64,000 nt of DNA from Bacillus pinisoli (GCF_023036475.1 NZ_JAJQKI010000006.1:124001-188000), one strand, 5' to 3'. Numbered from the stretch's first letter, positions 15,946 through 24,271 are shown. The notes: a model not told the origin generated them from the letters alone. Program-made: numbers and translations.

Positions 15946-15990
15946 GGCTCTCTTTCTATACTTTGTTGCTTTTAAATCTTTTTTCTAATG
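15946..15990. repeat. Left-end fragment of family-1 MITE
   Basis: GGCTCTCTTTCTATACTTTG followed by TTGCTTTTAAATC matches the left 45 bases of the copy at 21964. The rest of the element is missing. It lies directly before the CBO0543-like gene and reaches its start region. Confidence 0.6.
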
Positions 15991-15999
15991 AGGAAGAAT

Positions 16000-16506
16000 A
16001 TGCATCTACTTCTAACCATCGTTATGATCAGTATCGCTATAAAATATGGAGATCGTAAGAACCTTAGAAATTATGGATTTACCGTTTATTACGTCATAAT
16101 CTGCAACCTGCTTTACAATATACTTTGTAAAGATCATTTACTATGGTCATACAAACCTGATGTTTTTTTGCAAACACGTATGAATGTGGAGTTATTATAT
16201 ACCTTTGTCATTTTACCGGGTATTACCTTTGTATTCCTTTCCAATTTTCCATTCTCAACAGGGAAAGTAAAACCCATCTTATATATTATAAAATGGGTAG
16301 TTGTATCTTTAATTATTGAGTATGTATATATAAAGACAGATCGTTTATTACTTCAAAACGGCTATAAATATTGGATGGAATTTTTTTTCTACCCTGTTAT
16401 GTATGGAATGATTTACTTACATCATAGAAGACCGTTACTTTCCTATATCTTTTCTATATGTATTATTTCTTTTTTACTATGGTATTTCAATATATCGATT
16501 AATTGA
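16000..16506 (+). CDS. CBO0543-like multi-pass membrane protein
   Basis: A 168-residue protein with about five hydrophobic helices. The order of charged and aromatic loops (KYGDRKNLRNYG, KDHLLWSYKPD, FPFSTGKVKPI, KTDRLLLQNGYKYW) resembles the CBO0543 family of small Firmicutes membrane proteins of unknown role. ATG 15988 and ATG 16000 are both in frame; GAGG at 15990-15993 favours 16000. Its leader was altered by a MITE fragment. It ends three bases before the convergent kinase stop codon with no terminator between. Confidence 0.65.
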   Translation: MHLLLTIVMISIAIKYGDRKNLRNYGFTVYYVIICNLLYNILCKDHLLWSYKPDVFLQTRMNVELLYTFVILPGITFVFLSNFPFSTGKVKPILYIIKWVVVSLIIEYVYIKTDRLLLQNGYKYWMEFFFYPVMYGMIYLHHRRPLLSYIFSICIISFLLWYFNISIN

Positions 16507-16509
16507 CAA

Positions 16510-18384
16510 TTATAGAGGGATAGGTAAAAGGATTTCAATAATGGTACCGTCATGGTCACTCCAGATATGGAAGTCGCCATGGTGATTTTGTATAATTTGT
16601 TTAGAAATCATGATTCCTAGTCCGGTTCCATTTTCTTTTGTTGTGAAAAAGGGTTCACCGATACGGCTTAAGAGGTGTTGAGGGATACCACAACCATTAT
16701 CCTTAAAAAGCAGTTTTACTTTTTTTGGTCCATGGTCTCTTAATTCAATAAGAATGTTTCCATTTTTCTCTAGAGCTTCAATTGAGTTTTTAAGTACGTT
16801 TATAAAAACTTGCTTTAACTGGTTTTTATCAGCATGTACAATTAAGGTATTGTGATCGTATAAGTCTTCAATGTTAATCCCCTTCATGATAGCTTCGGGG
16901 TCAAGTAATGTTCTTACATCTCGAATAAGTGAAACTAAATCTACTTGATCAACCTTCAACTCTTGTGGCCTTGATAAAACTAGTAACTCATTAAGAATGA
17001 GTTCAATTCGATCGACCTCCGAATTGATGATATCAAGATACTTTTGATTAGATTCTAATGAGGATTCTGTTTTCATTAACTGATGAAATCCCTTTATAGC
17101 TGTAAGCGGGTTTCGTACCTCGTGAGCAATTCCAGCTGCCAGTTTTCCAGCAGTGGCAAGCTTCTCAGAGTTAATAATCAATTCTTGTGTTTTCTTTCTT
17201 TCTTCTATACTCCTTACAATAATATGATTGGCAGGCTTATTTTCATAAATAGTAGGAATTCCCATGATCTCAACTTCTATAATTGTACCGTCAAGTCGGA
17301 GTAGTTTATATTCTGTGAACTCGGTAGCTCGTCCTTCTTTAACGAGTTTTATTCGTTTAAGTGCAAGTTCAATATAGTCAGGATGCACAAAGTCATAAAT
17401 ACTTTTTGTGTACATTTCTTCTTTTGTGGAAGCCCCGAGAAGCCTCATACCTGTCTCATTAATGAAATTAATATGATTCTCATTTAACACAATAACAGCA
17501 TCTGGAGAATAATCTATGAGATTTCGATAGGTTTCCTCTCGATTTTTTAGTTTAGATTCGGCCAGCTTCATCGATGAAATATCTCTAATTGTACTAATTA
17601 CTTCTGTAACTTGTTGGGTATTGGCGTCAAGAATGGGCTTGCAAAGTGCCTCGACCATTAAGACACTTCCGTCTTTTCTAATCATTCTATAAAAATCTCG
17701 GCCATTTTCCTTTCTCTTGCATATTTCTAGTCGACCCAACTTAATAGACTCTGCATCTTCAGGGTGAAAAATAACAGATGCATTAGTGCCTATTAATTCT
17801 TGAGGAGTATAACCAAGAAGTTTTTCGCAGGCAGGAGATATGTAAAGAATAAGTCCGATTACATTGGTTCTTAAAACAATATCTAAAGAATGCTCTGTTA
17901 AGATCCGGAAAATCTCATCTTCTTGTATTTTTGCATTCCTTTCAACCTTTAAGTGACTGATCTCTTTTGCAACGAAGCATGCCCCTAATATAGCTTGGTC
18001 TACTTGTAAAGGAATAGTAGAGAAATTTAGATTTACACATTTCCCATTTTTCTGTAGTAAGCTACTGTCAAAGTTCTGAAACTCACCTTTTAAAGAGTGA
18101 GTGAAGCCTTGGTATGTATTTAATTGGAATTTTTCTGGAGTTAACTGCTCTAATGTAAGATTTCGTAATTCTTCATTAGAATGCTGAAGTAACCTTCGCC
18201 CAGCAATGTTGGTTTTGACAAGAAAACCAGCTGTATCCACAATAAATATAGCATCTTGATTGGATTCAAATACGCCCAAAAATTTTGGGATAAATTCATC
18301 AATATGTTTTTCTAAACGTTTTCTCTCTTTACTATGTATGAATTTTGAACTGTTCATGTCTCTTAAATCAGTTCCTTTCCCCAC
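16510..18384 (-). CDS. Soluble multi-PAS histidine kinase, sporulation (KinA/KinE-like) type
   Basis: A 624-residue kinase without membrane segments. Three PAS domains are visible (about 30-145, 155-272, 280-400; for example GYTPQELIGTNASVIFHPED in the second). HisKA follows with phospho-acceptor His421 in AHEVRNPLTAIKGFHQLM, then an ATPase domain with NSIEALEKNG, DNGCGIP and GTGLGIMIS. No response regulator is adjacent, and the His box is of the type seen in phosphorelay kinases, so Spo0F is the likely partner. Start is uncertain: GTG 18384 or ATG 18357 (SD AAAGGA upstream of the latter). Confidence 0.87.
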   Translation of the reverse strand: MGKGTDLRDMNSSKFIHSKERKRLEKHIDEFIPKFLGVFESNQDAIFIVDTAGFLVKTNIAGRRLLQHSNEELRNLTLEQLTPEKFQLNTYQGFTHSLKGEFQNFDSSLLQKNGKCVNLNFSTIPLQVDQAILGACFVAKEISHLKVERNAKIQEDEIFRILTEHSLDIVLRTNVIGLILYISPACEKLLGYTPQELIGTNASVIFHPEDAESIKLGRLEICKRKENGRDFYRMIRKDGSVLMVEALCKPILDANTQQVTEVISTIRDISSMKLAESKLKNREETYRNLIDYSPDAVIVLNENHINFINETGMRLLGASTKEEMYTKSIYDFVHPDYIELALKRIKLVKEGRATEFTEYKLLRLDGTIIEVEIMGIPTIYENKPANHIIVRSIEERKKTQELIINSEKLATAGKLAAGIAHEVRNPLTAIKGFHQLMKTESSLESNQKYLDIINSEVDRIELILNELLVLSRPQELKVDQVDLVSLIRDVRTLLDPEAIMKGINIEDLYDHNTLIVHADKNQLKQVFINVLKNSIEALEKNGNILIELRDHGPKKVKLLFKDNGCGIPQHLLSRIGEPFFTTKENGTGLGIMISKQIIQNHHGDFHIWSDHDGTIIEILLPIPL

Positions 18385-18684
18385 CAGACTTAACAGTTTG
18401 CTAGTTGAAAAACGTATATTTTATCATCAGATGATTCATTATTATATTGGTAAAGATTATTATTATATAATTTGAAGTTAGAAGTTGTACTCCTTCTTAT
18501 ATTGTAGTAATCATAGGTAAAATTATCAATATATTCCCAAAAGATTATCTAAAATAGTTTGAATTTTCTTGAAAAAAATTAACATCTCCCCAAAAAATAT
18601 TTTTTAAAAAGGGACATAAACCTAAAAAACATGTCGAACCTTCTAGCAGACGTCAAAATAAATTAGTAAGGGGAGAGTTTGATC
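18385..18684. other. AT-rich divergent intergenic region
   Basis: Contains the promoters of the divergent PAS kinase and DUF5667 genes. No hairpin, RNA motif or small gene with an SD was seen. A lone TGTCGAA (18632) is a Spo0A-box core but is not convincing by itself. Confidence 0.4.
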
Positions 18685-19926
18685 ATGAGCACTAATAAAT
18701 TAATTTCTTTTTTTACAAGTGGAGTTTTAGCAACGACTTTAGTTTTTTCACCAGGGATTAAACAAGCTTTTGCCAATACTGAAGTACAAGGGGAAATTAC
18801 AACAGACACTTCTACTGAAGTAAGTGGAGAAACACCAGAAACAAATGCTGAAGTAGTTGTGGAAGAAACGCCATCTACTGAGAACGACACAACTAATGAC
18901 CAAGTTGCGGAAGGAGAGAAGAGTGAACCTTCCTTGTTACCAGGAGACTTCTTTTATTTTGTTAAAGTGATGGTAGAGAAGATTAGATTGGCTGTAACGA
19001 CGGATGATTATAAAGAAGCAGAATTATTAGCTGAGTTCGCAGCAGAACGTATTAGTGAAGCCAATGCATTACTTGCAGCTGGTAAGTCAGTAGAAGCTGA
19101 GGAGTTATTACAAGCAGCTATTGCAACGCAAGAAAAAGCAGAAGAAACACTACCGGTAGTGGAAATTGGAAATGAACAAGAAGAAACAGAAACTCCTGAA
19201 GAAACTGAAACAACCGATGAAGCTAATGAAGAGGAAGTAGTTACGGAGGAACAACAACCAGCAATAGATGAGGAACAATTACCAAAGGTTGAACTTGTCC
19301 AAGGAAAACTTGCAAATAATATTGATGCTTTGATTATGGCACTAGAAAAGATAGAAAATCCAAAAGCTCAGGAAGCACTAGCTAAAAATATACAAAAATC
19401 ATTTGAAAAATTAAGTAAGAAGCTTGCAAAAAGAAGCGAAAAAATAGAAAAGCTTGAACAGAAACTAATAGAAGTAGAGGTTAAGCTTAATGCGGGTATT
19501 ATCTCTAAAGTAGAAGCAAGTGAGAAGATAGAGGAAATCCAAGATAAAGTAAATGAAGTGAATGAGGAAGCGACTGAAGAAGTCGAAGAAGAGATGGAAG
19601 AACTTGTAGAAGAAGTAGAAGAAGCTACAGATATGGATCAAGAAGATAATGATGAGGTAGCAAAGAAGGTAGAAAAAGAGAAGCGTGAAGCAGCAAAGAA
19701 GGTAGCAGAAGAGAAGCGTGAAGCAGCGAAGAAAGCAGCAGAAGAGAAGCGTGAAGCAGCGAAAAAGGCGGCAGAAGAGAAGCGCGAGGCGGCTAAGAAG
19801 GCTGCAGAAGAAAAACGAGAAGCAGCGAAGAAAGCAGAAAAAGGCAAGCAAGAAAAAGACGATGACGACGATGATGAAGACGAAGAAGACGAAGAAGATG
19901 AAAACGAAGACGAAGATGAAGATTAA
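18685..19926 (+). CDS. Secreted DUF5667 protein with EKREAAKKAAE repeats and acidic tail
   Basis: A 413-residue exported protein: signal peptide ending near QAFA (about residue 32), a Thr/Glu-rich spacer, a DUF5667 module (SLLPGDFFYFVKVMVEKIRL ... EFAAERISEANALLAAGK), long Glu/Lys-rich coiled coils, five 11-residue repeats (AAEEKREAAKK type, 19666-19830) and a C terminus of almost only Asp and Glu. The acidic tail could bind calcium or cations at the cell surface or spore. No LPXTG or transmembrane anchor is seen. ATG 18685 has GGGGAG nine bases upstream; an upstream TTG is not needed. Confidence 0.8.
   Translation: MSTNKLISFFTSGVLATTLVFSPGIKQAFANTEVQGEITTDTSTEVSGETPETNAEVVVEETPSTENDTTNDQVAEGEKSEPSLLPGDFFYFVKVMVEKIRLAVTTDDYKEAELLAEFAAERISEANALLAAGKSVEAEELLQAAIATQEKAEETLPVVEIGNEQEETETPEETETTDEANEEEVVTEEQQPAIDEEQLPKVELVQGKLANNIDALIMALEKIENPKAQEALAKNIQKSFEKLSKKLAKRSEKIEKLEQKLIEVEVKLNAGIISKVEASEKIEEIQDKVNEVNEEATEEVEEEMEELVEEVEEATDMDQEDNDEVAKKVEKEKREAAKKVAEEKREAAKKAAEEKREAAKKAAEEKREAAKKAAEEKREAAKKAEKGKQEKDDDDDDEDEEDEEDENEDEDED
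19666..19830 (+). repeat. Five tandem 33-bp coding repeats
   Basis: Each 33-bp unit encodes an 11-residue Lys/Glu/Ala repeat. Units differ mainly at synonymous positions (GCA/GCG, CGT/CGC/CGA), which means the protein pattern is retained while DNA has diverged. Copy number could vary between strains. Confidence 0.85.
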
Positions 19927-19939
19927 GAATGAACAAGGA

Positions 19940-19966
19940 GGCACCTATTTTTATAGGTGTCTTTTT
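19940..19966 (+). terminator. Terminator
   Basis: GGCACCTAT pairs with ATAGGTGTC, followed by TTTTT. Confidence 0.85.
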
Positions 19967-20086
19967 CTAAATTTCTCTTCTCAACATTACAACTAATTGA
20001 CTGAGGTTGGACGAGGTGCTTGCACCTCTAGATCTTTTCTCGTTAAACTAGTAGGTAAATTAGAGCTAAAAAAGGATGGTACATAC

Positions 20087-21286
20087 ATGATAGAGTCTAA
20101 ATTATATTATCAAGAACCGTACAAGAAAGAGTTTACGACTAGATTAAAGTCTCAGATGAAGGATGAGGACGGGAACTGGTATGTCCTTCTTCATGCTACT
20201 ACTTTTTATCCAACTGGAGGAGGACAACCATTCGATACTGGTACGTTAAATGGTTGCCGAGTAGTGAATGTTGAGGAAGTAGATGGAGAGATCCGTCATT
20301 ATCTGAGTCAGAAGCTTGAACAGGAACCAGGAAGTGAAGTTGAGGGGAAAATTGATTGGTCTCGCAGGTTCGACCATATGCAGCAACATGCAGGTCAACA
20401 CATTCTCTCAGCAGCCTTTGTAGAAACAACAGGCTATGAGACGATAAGCTTCCATTTAGGGAAGGATTTGTTGACGATCGATCTAAACACAGAAGAAATT
20501 AGTCAACAACAAATAGAACAGGTTGAAGATCTAGCTAACTCTATCATCTTGGAGAATCGTCCAATAGACACGATATGGGTAACACAAGAAGAAATAAATA
20601 AATATCCATTAAGAAAAAAGCTCTCTGTTTCAGAAAATATTAGACTCGTTATTATCCCTGACTTTGATTATAACGGGTGTGGAGGTACTCATCCTTCTTC
20701 AACAGGAGCTGTCTCTGTTATAAAAATCTTAGATTGGGAGCGTCAAAAAAATAAAACAAGAGTTTATTTTGTATGTGGTAATCGAGTCAGAAATCAACTG
20801 CATGTAAAGCATCATATTCTAAAAGAAGTCGGACAGCTTGTCAGTTCATCGGAAAGTTTACTCGTAAATACGATTCAACATTTACTCATAAAAAATAGTG
20901 AAGGCGAAAAAGAAAAGGCCAATCTAAAAGAACAGCTATTGCATTTTGAAGCTAGGGAACTAGTACAAACTCATGAGGAGAAAAATATAGTCTCTAACGT
21001 TTTTCAAAATCGAAGTATACAAGAGCTTCAGAAATTGGCAAGGTTAATAGTAGCAGAAAATGAGGATGCTGTTGTATTGCTCGTTACAGAGAACGACCAA
21101 CAATTGCAACTAGTTTTTGCCAAAGGGACTAATTCGCATACAAATATGAAAGAATTGGTTAAAGAAGTACTTCCAATCATTAATGGTAAAGGTGGTGGCA
21201 ATGAATCGCAGGCTCAAGGTGGTGGAGAACGAACTGTTTCAGGAGAAGAACTAGTAAAAAATACAATAAGTAAATTAGGTTTGTAA
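20087..21286 (+). CDS. Alanyl-tRNA editing protein (AlaX-like, with DHHA1 domain)
   Basis: A free-standing trans-editing hydrolase that removes mischarged serine or glycine from tRNA-Ala. In 399 residues it has an N-terminal beta-barrel half (FYPTGGGQPFDTGTL), the editing domain with zinc ligands HAGQH and CGGTH, and a C-terminal DHHA1 domain ending in the glycine-rich NGKGGGNESQAQGGG. Length corresponds to AlaX-L. ATG 20087 has AAAGGATGG before it; the frame is open upstream to 19997 but without an SD. Monocistronic. Confidence 0.88.
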   Translation: MIESKLYYQEPYKKEFTTRLKSQMKDEDGNWYVLLHATTFYPTGGGQPFDTGTLNGCRVVNVEEVDGEIRHYLSQKLEQEPGSEVEGKIDWSRRFDHMQQHAGQHILSAAFVETTGYETISFHLGKDLLTIDLNTEEISQQQIEQVEDLANSIILENRPIDTIWVTQEEINKYPLRKKLSVSENIRLVIIPDFDYNGCGGTHPSSTGAVSVIKILDWERQKNKTRVYFVCGNRVRNQLHVKHHILKEVGQLVSSSESLLVNTIQHLLIKNSEGEKEKANLKEQLLHFEARELVQTHEEKNIVSNVFQNRSIQELQKLARLIVAENEDAVVLLVTENDQQLQLVFAKGTNSHTNMKELVKEVLPIINGKGGGNESQAQGGGERTVSGEELVKNTISKLGL

Positions 21287-21395
21287 GTCGATTCTCAAAT
21301 TTATAAATGTAGGTTCATCTTACCCCCTAACCTTGAACCTCTCCTTCGAACATTGTAGTAAATGAGCTGCTCCTAGTAGCGAAGGAGGGTGTGGT

Positions 21396-21536
21396 ATGAA
21401 AAGATGTACCAAGGATATCGATCAACTACTGGAAGCTACGAAAGAAAACGAGATAGAAAGTCAGGAAGCAATTAGACTTTTTCATATTGATATAGATGCA
21501 TTATTAGATTCCACACAGGATGTAAAGAAGAGCTAG
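21396..21536 (+). CDS. Small acidic protein, 46 residues, unknown
   Basis: ATG preceded by a strong SD (AAGGAGGG, about 9 bases). The product is a charged, helical peptide (MKRCTKDIDQLLEATKENEI then SQEAIRLFHIDIDALLD). It recalls the two-helix layout of Spo0E-type phosphatases but the SxxxD signature is not clean, so no function is assigned. Its stop codon lies inside the terminator stem, as is common for short monocistronic genes. Confidence 0.6.
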   Translation: MKRCTKDIDQLLEATKENEIESQEAIRLFHIDIDALLDSTQDVKKS

Positions 21537-21557
21537 GAAACACATCCTAGCTTTTTT
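21531..21557 (+). terminator. Terminator overlapping the stop of the 46-residue gene
   Basis: AGCTAGGA pairs with TCCTAGCT, followed by TTTTT. Confidence 0.9.
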
Positions 21558-21572
21558 GTATTCGAGCAAAGC

Positions 21573-21809
21573 CTATATAAACGGTGTCATTCCTTTACCA
21601 AACTCCTCAATTAGAAAAGTAATATAAGAGATTTGGTCATCTGTCAGGTTAAATGTATCTTTCACTTTCTTCTCAAGCTTTAAAGTCACTCTTCGTTTAC
21701 CAAGTTCCACTAATGCAATAAGAGAATAACTGCAGTTGATTGCGTTGGCAAAATCGCGTTGAGTCATATTGTAATGAAGTCGAATGGACTTAATCGTTTC
21801 TTTATCCAT
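21573..21809 (-). CDS. Small XRE-family regulator
   Basis: A 78-residue protein consisting of one helix-turn-helix: IRLHYNMTQRDFANAINCSYSLIALVELGKRRVTLKLEKKV. The ATG at 21809 follows GGGTGGGA; a longer frame to 21848 has no SD. DNA-binding only, no effector domain. Convergent with the small acidic gene. Target unknown. Confidence 0.75.
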   Translation of the reverse strand: MDKETIKSIRLHYNMTQRDFANAINCSYSLIALVELGKRRVTLKLEKKVKDTFNLTDDQISYITFLIEEFGKGMTPFI

Positions 21810-21963
21810 AAAGGTCCCACCCCAACAGAAATATACTATATTTAACATTAAAGCATAATACTAGAACTTAACATATGGAATTTTTATTACAATTTTGTAG
21901 GTTCCAGAATAAAATAAATCCAATAAATGAAACATCTCATCATTTCTGCTCGTCTAATTGAAA

Positions 21964-22155
21964 GGCTCTTTTCTAAAACTTTGTTGCTTTTCAACCTAAT
22001 TTTATAATAAACATCCTTTCTAATGATATAAGACGGAAGTGATAATTGTTAGAAAAGAGCAACTCTCTCTATTTAAAGCACTGAGCAGTGTACTACCGAG
22101 TAAAAATCCGGCTTTTGGGATTTTTACGAAAGCAACAATCTATACAAGAAGAGCC
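21964..22155. mobile_element. Family-1 MITE, reference copy with perfect 8-bp target duplication
   Basis: A 192-bp non-coding element with imperfect inverted ends: left GGCTCTTTTCTAAAAC... TTGTTGCTTT and right (complement) GGCTCTTCTTGTATAG... TTGTTGCTTT. AATTGAAA flanks both sides (21956-21963 and 22156-22163). Inside, GTTAGAAAAGAGC (22048-22060) mirrors the left end, and GTAAAAATCC / GGATTTTTAC forms a 10-bp hairpin near the right end. The end sequence and 8-bp duplication fit mobilisation by an ISL3-type transposase (inference). Confidence 0.9.
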
Positions 22156-22213
22156 AATTGAAAAAAGCGAGGTGGGCTTCTTGAAACTTAGACGAATTGG
22201 TCGTGATAGATAG

Positions 22214-22294
22214 ATGTTTTACATTCACATATTTTTATCGGTTCTAGTTTTCGGGGGAATATTTATCACGATTATTTTCTTTATTTTCCAATAG
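22214..22294 (+). CDS. Possible 26-residue membrane peptide
   Basis: ATG opens 26 codons that are almost entirely hydrophobic (MFYIHIFLSVLVFGGIFITI then IFFIFQ), one membrane helix. It follows directly on an in-frame 10-codon basic peptide starting at TTG 22181 with SD GAGGTGGG and ending at TAG 22211, so it might be coupled to it. Its own SD is poor. Could be a real small membrane protein or chance. Confidence 0.3.
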   Translation: MFYIHIFLSVLVFGGIFITIIFFIFQ

Positions 22295-22396
22295 CCTACA
22301 GATTTACATATATTCATGACTAAAAAATGAAACTCATCAGGGATTACAATCGTATATAAACTAGAAATTAATTTTGAGCTGAAGGTGGTAGGTAAG

Positions 22397-23182
22397 ATGA
22401 AGAATTCACATGAGATTGAGTTTAAGCTACATGGAGATGATATGCAATTTGTAGAGATAGAATTAGATCCAAATGAGAGTGCCATTGCCGAGGCTGGAGC
22501 TATGATGATGATGGAAGATGGTATAGAGCTTGAAACCATTTTTGGAGATGGTTCACAGAGTAAAGGGCTATTCGGAAAGCTTGTTGGAGCCGGAAAACGT
22601 ATTGTAACAGGAGAAAGTCTATTTATGACGGTTTTCACAAATAAAGGGTATGAAAAACGACATCTTTCTTTTGCGGCACCATATCCTGGGAAAATCATAC
22701 CTGTTGATTTAAGTGAGCTAGGAGGAAAATTGATCTGTCAGAAGGACTCTTTTCTCTGTGCTGCCAAGGGTGTTTCCATTGGCATTGAATTCCAACGAAA
22801 ACTAGGGGCAGGATTTTTCGGAGGAGAAGGCTTTATTATGCAAAAATTAGAAGGTGATGGATTAGCTTTTCTTCACGCAGGAGGTACCATCTTAAGAAGA
22901 GATTTACAACCAGGAGAGAAGCTAAGAATAGATACAGGATGTTTAGTAGCTATGACAAAAAATGTGGACTACAACATTGAATATGTAGGAAAGGTAAAAA
23001 CAGCGCTCTTTGGTGGAGAAGGTTTATTCTTCGCTACAGTAAAGGGACCTGGAACAGTTTGGATTCAATCTCTTCCATTTAGTAGATTGGCAGATCGTGT
23101 ATATGCTAGTGCCCCTCAAGGCGGAGGTCGCTCTACTGGAGAAGGTGGAATTTTAGGATCCTTTTTAAATGGTGATAATTAA
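22397..23182 (+). CDS. AIM24 / TIGR00266 family protein
   Basis: A 261-residue beta-sandwich protein of the TIGR00266 (AIM24-like) family. Family signatures are visible: [21 protein letters not shown], the glycine-rich [39 protein letters not shown] and [15 protein letters not shown]. No catalytic residues are known for the family; it is often linked to membrane or stress functions. ATG 22397 has AAGGTGG eight bases before it. The glycine-rich C terminus is usual. The gene stands alone between two MITE copies. Confidence 0.87.
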   Translation: MKNSHEIEFKLHGDDMQFVEIELDPNESAIAEAGAMMMMEDGIELETIFGDGSQSKGLFGKLVGAGKRIVTGESLFMTVFTNKGYEKRHLSFAAPYPGKIIPVDLSELGGKLICQKDSFLCAAKGVSIGIEFQRKLGAGFFGGEGFIMQKLEGDGLAFLHAGGTILRRDLQPGEKLRIDTGCLVAMTKNVDYNIEYVGKVKTALFGGEGLFFATVKGPGTVWIQSLPFSRLADRVYASAPQGGGRSTGEGGILGSFLNGDN

Positions 23183-23183
23183 A

Positions 23184-23234
23184 GGCTCATTTCTAATACT
23201 TTGTTGCTTTTTAGGCTACTTTTTCTATAAAACC
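23184..23234. repeat. Left-end fragment of family-1 MITE
   Basis: GGCTCATTTCTAATACTTTG then TTGCTTTT matches the first 50 bases of the copy at 21964, directly after the AIM24 stop codon. The right part is missing. Confidence 0.6.
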
Positions 23235-23283
23235 TGGACATATACAAGGGACCGTCCTTAAATCAGACAGATAAAAATATCTA

Positions 23284-23431
23284 TTGACTTCTTAAAAAAA
23301 TCTTATAAAATAAAAGTATCAAAACCGAATAGATCTCCTAAAGGGGAGTAGCTTTTACATTAAAGTCGTCATTTCAGGATGGTTCATCCTCGGCTTTAAT
23401 GGCAACGTTTGTTGTTAGCAAGACCTTTACC
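23284..23431 (+). promoter_or_regulatory. yybP-ykoY (manganese) riboswitch with promoter
   Basis: TTGACT (23284-23289), 16 bases and TAAAAT form the promoter. The aptamer starts at about 23338 with AAAGGGGAGTAGC, the class signature, continues through GTCGTCA...GGATGG...CATCC...CGGCTTTAATGGCAACG and closes with GCAAGACCTTTACC, which pairs with the 5' strand. This class binds Mn2+ and in B. subtilis controls ykoY (TerC family). A TerC/YkoY gene indeed lies in the operon downstream (24272). Confidence 0.92.
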
Positions 23432-23498
23432 ATATCGGTGAAGGTCTTTATGATTTTTTAGACCTTTACCCAAAACGGTAGAGGTCTTTTGTTTTTTT
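23421..23498 (+). terminator. Tandem terminators of the manganese riboswitch
   Basis: AGACCTTTACC (23421) pairs with GGTGAAGGTCT followed by TATGATTTTTT. A second near-copy, AGACCTTTACC (23460) with GGTAGAGGTCT then TTTTGTTTTTTT, follows at once. The first stem uses the 3' strand of aptamer helix P1, so ligand binding and termination are mutually exclusive. The second copy is probably a duplication giving tighter shut-off. Confidence 0.85.
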
Positions 23499-23661
23499 GA
23501 AACTTTGTTGCTTTTCAAGCTAATATTTCTAAGACCCAACCTTTCTTGTACGTAAAACCAAAGTGATCATTGTTAGAAAAGAGCAACTCTCTCAATTTAA
23601 AGAACTGGCCGCTGTACTACCGAGTAAAAATCCGGCTATTGGGATTTTTACGAAAAAAGCC
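23497..23661. mobile_element. Family-1 MITE between riboswitch and its operon
   Basis: From AAACTTTGTTGCTTTTCAAG through GTTAGAAAAGAGCAACTCTC, CTACCGAGTAAAAATCCGGC to ACGAAAAAAGCC the sequence follows the reference copy at 21964. The left terminal GGCTC is lost in the terminator T run and the right end is eroded, so no target duplication can be read. It contains no promoter that I can identify with confidence. Confidence 0.8.
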
Positions 23662-23700
23662 TTTGAAAAAAAATAACAAAAAGAGAAAGAAGGATGAAAC

Positions 23701-23844
23701 TTGAATAAAGGTACTAACGTAAAAAAAGGAAGGCTATCTTTTCAGGAGCTCATTATGAAAAACAAAGAAGAGATTTTAAAATCGCCAGAACAATTAGAGA
23801 AAATTGATAAAAAAATTGAAGACAAAAAAATTAATAATAAGTGA
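23701..23844 (+). CDS. FbpB-like small basic protein
   Basis: A 47-residue protein from TTG with SD GAAGGATG. The core GRLSFQELIMKNKEEILKSP followed by EQLEKIDKKIEDK matches the FbpB family (B. subtilis ...KLSFEQLVLQNKQEIL...), Fur-regulated small basic proteins that act as partners of the iron-sparing sRNA FsrA. Here no Fur box is obvious; the gene lies downstream of a Mn2+ riboswitch and overlaps the start region of the Spo0M-like gene. That suggests a link between iron and manganese economy (inference). Confidence 0.75.
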   Translation: MNKGTNVKKGRLSFQELIMKNKEEILKSPEQLEKIDKKIEDKKINNK

Positions 23845-23858
23845 AAGGAAGAGCGAGA

Positions 23859-24248
23859 ATGCTATTAAGAAAATATATGTCTTTATTAGGTATAGGGTCG
23901 GCTAAGGTAGATTTAGTACTTGAGAAAGATGAAGCGATGGTTGGTGAGAGTATTAGAGGGGCTATTCATATCAACGGCGGGACGATTGAACAGCAGATAA
24001 AACGTATTGAGTGTGACCTTGTCAAAACAGATGACGAAGACAGTGAAGAAGTCGTAGAAACGAGAACAATCTTAACAAGTAAGGTAATTGACTCAGAGGA
24101 TCAAACAAAAATACCATTCTCTTTTTATATCCCATGTGAAATTACACCATCTACAGATGGTATTAGTTATCGTTTTAAGACAAGGCTTGTCTTCCAGGAA
24201 GGGGTTAAAAGCCTAGATCAGGACATAATAAAAATAGTAGCCAATTAA
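23859..24248 (+). CDS. Spo0M-like N-terminal (arrestin-fold) protein
   Basis: A 129-residue protein similar to the first half of Spo0M (sporulation-control protein, about 258 residues in B. subtilis): LLRKYMSLLGIGSAKVDLVLEKDEAMVGE, HINGGTIEQQIKRIECDLV and KIPFSFYIPCEITPST. The second arrestin-like half is absent, and the stop is clean, so it is a short family member and not a frameshift. GTG 23841 is an upstream alternative; ATG 23859 has AAGGAAGAG before it. Second gene of the riboswitch-controlled unit. Confidence 0.78.
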   Translation: MLLRKYMSLLGIGSAKVDLVLEKDEAMVGESIRGAIHINGGTIEQQIKRIECDLVKTDDEDSEEVVETRTILTSKVIDSEDQTKIPFSFYIPCEITPSTDGISYRFKTRLVFQEGVKSLDQDIIKIVAN

Positions 24249-24271
24249 ATTAGTAATAAAAAGGAGGATGA

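Noticed and set aside
15910-16060. Frame from ATG 15910 after GGGGGG through the MITE fragment
   Set aside because: It reads through repeat DNA and an alternative frame of the membrane gene and ends after about 50 codons; no family resemblance.
18632-18638. TGTCGAA words (also near 14098, with partial matches at 4438 and 4605) as Spo0A boxes
   Set aside because: A 7-mer is expected several times by chance in 64 kb. Only the sites before sinI have biological support, and those are imperfect.
19666-19830. Regular 33-bp repeats as a CRISPR array
   Set aside because: Units are contiguous, without spacers, and lie in frame inside a gene. No cas genes.
19465-19944. Long minus-strand open frame of hydrophobic residues
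   Set aside because: It is the complement of the Glu/Lys-rich repeats of the DUF5667 gene; low-complexity coding DNA leaves the reverse strand open. No SD and no family.
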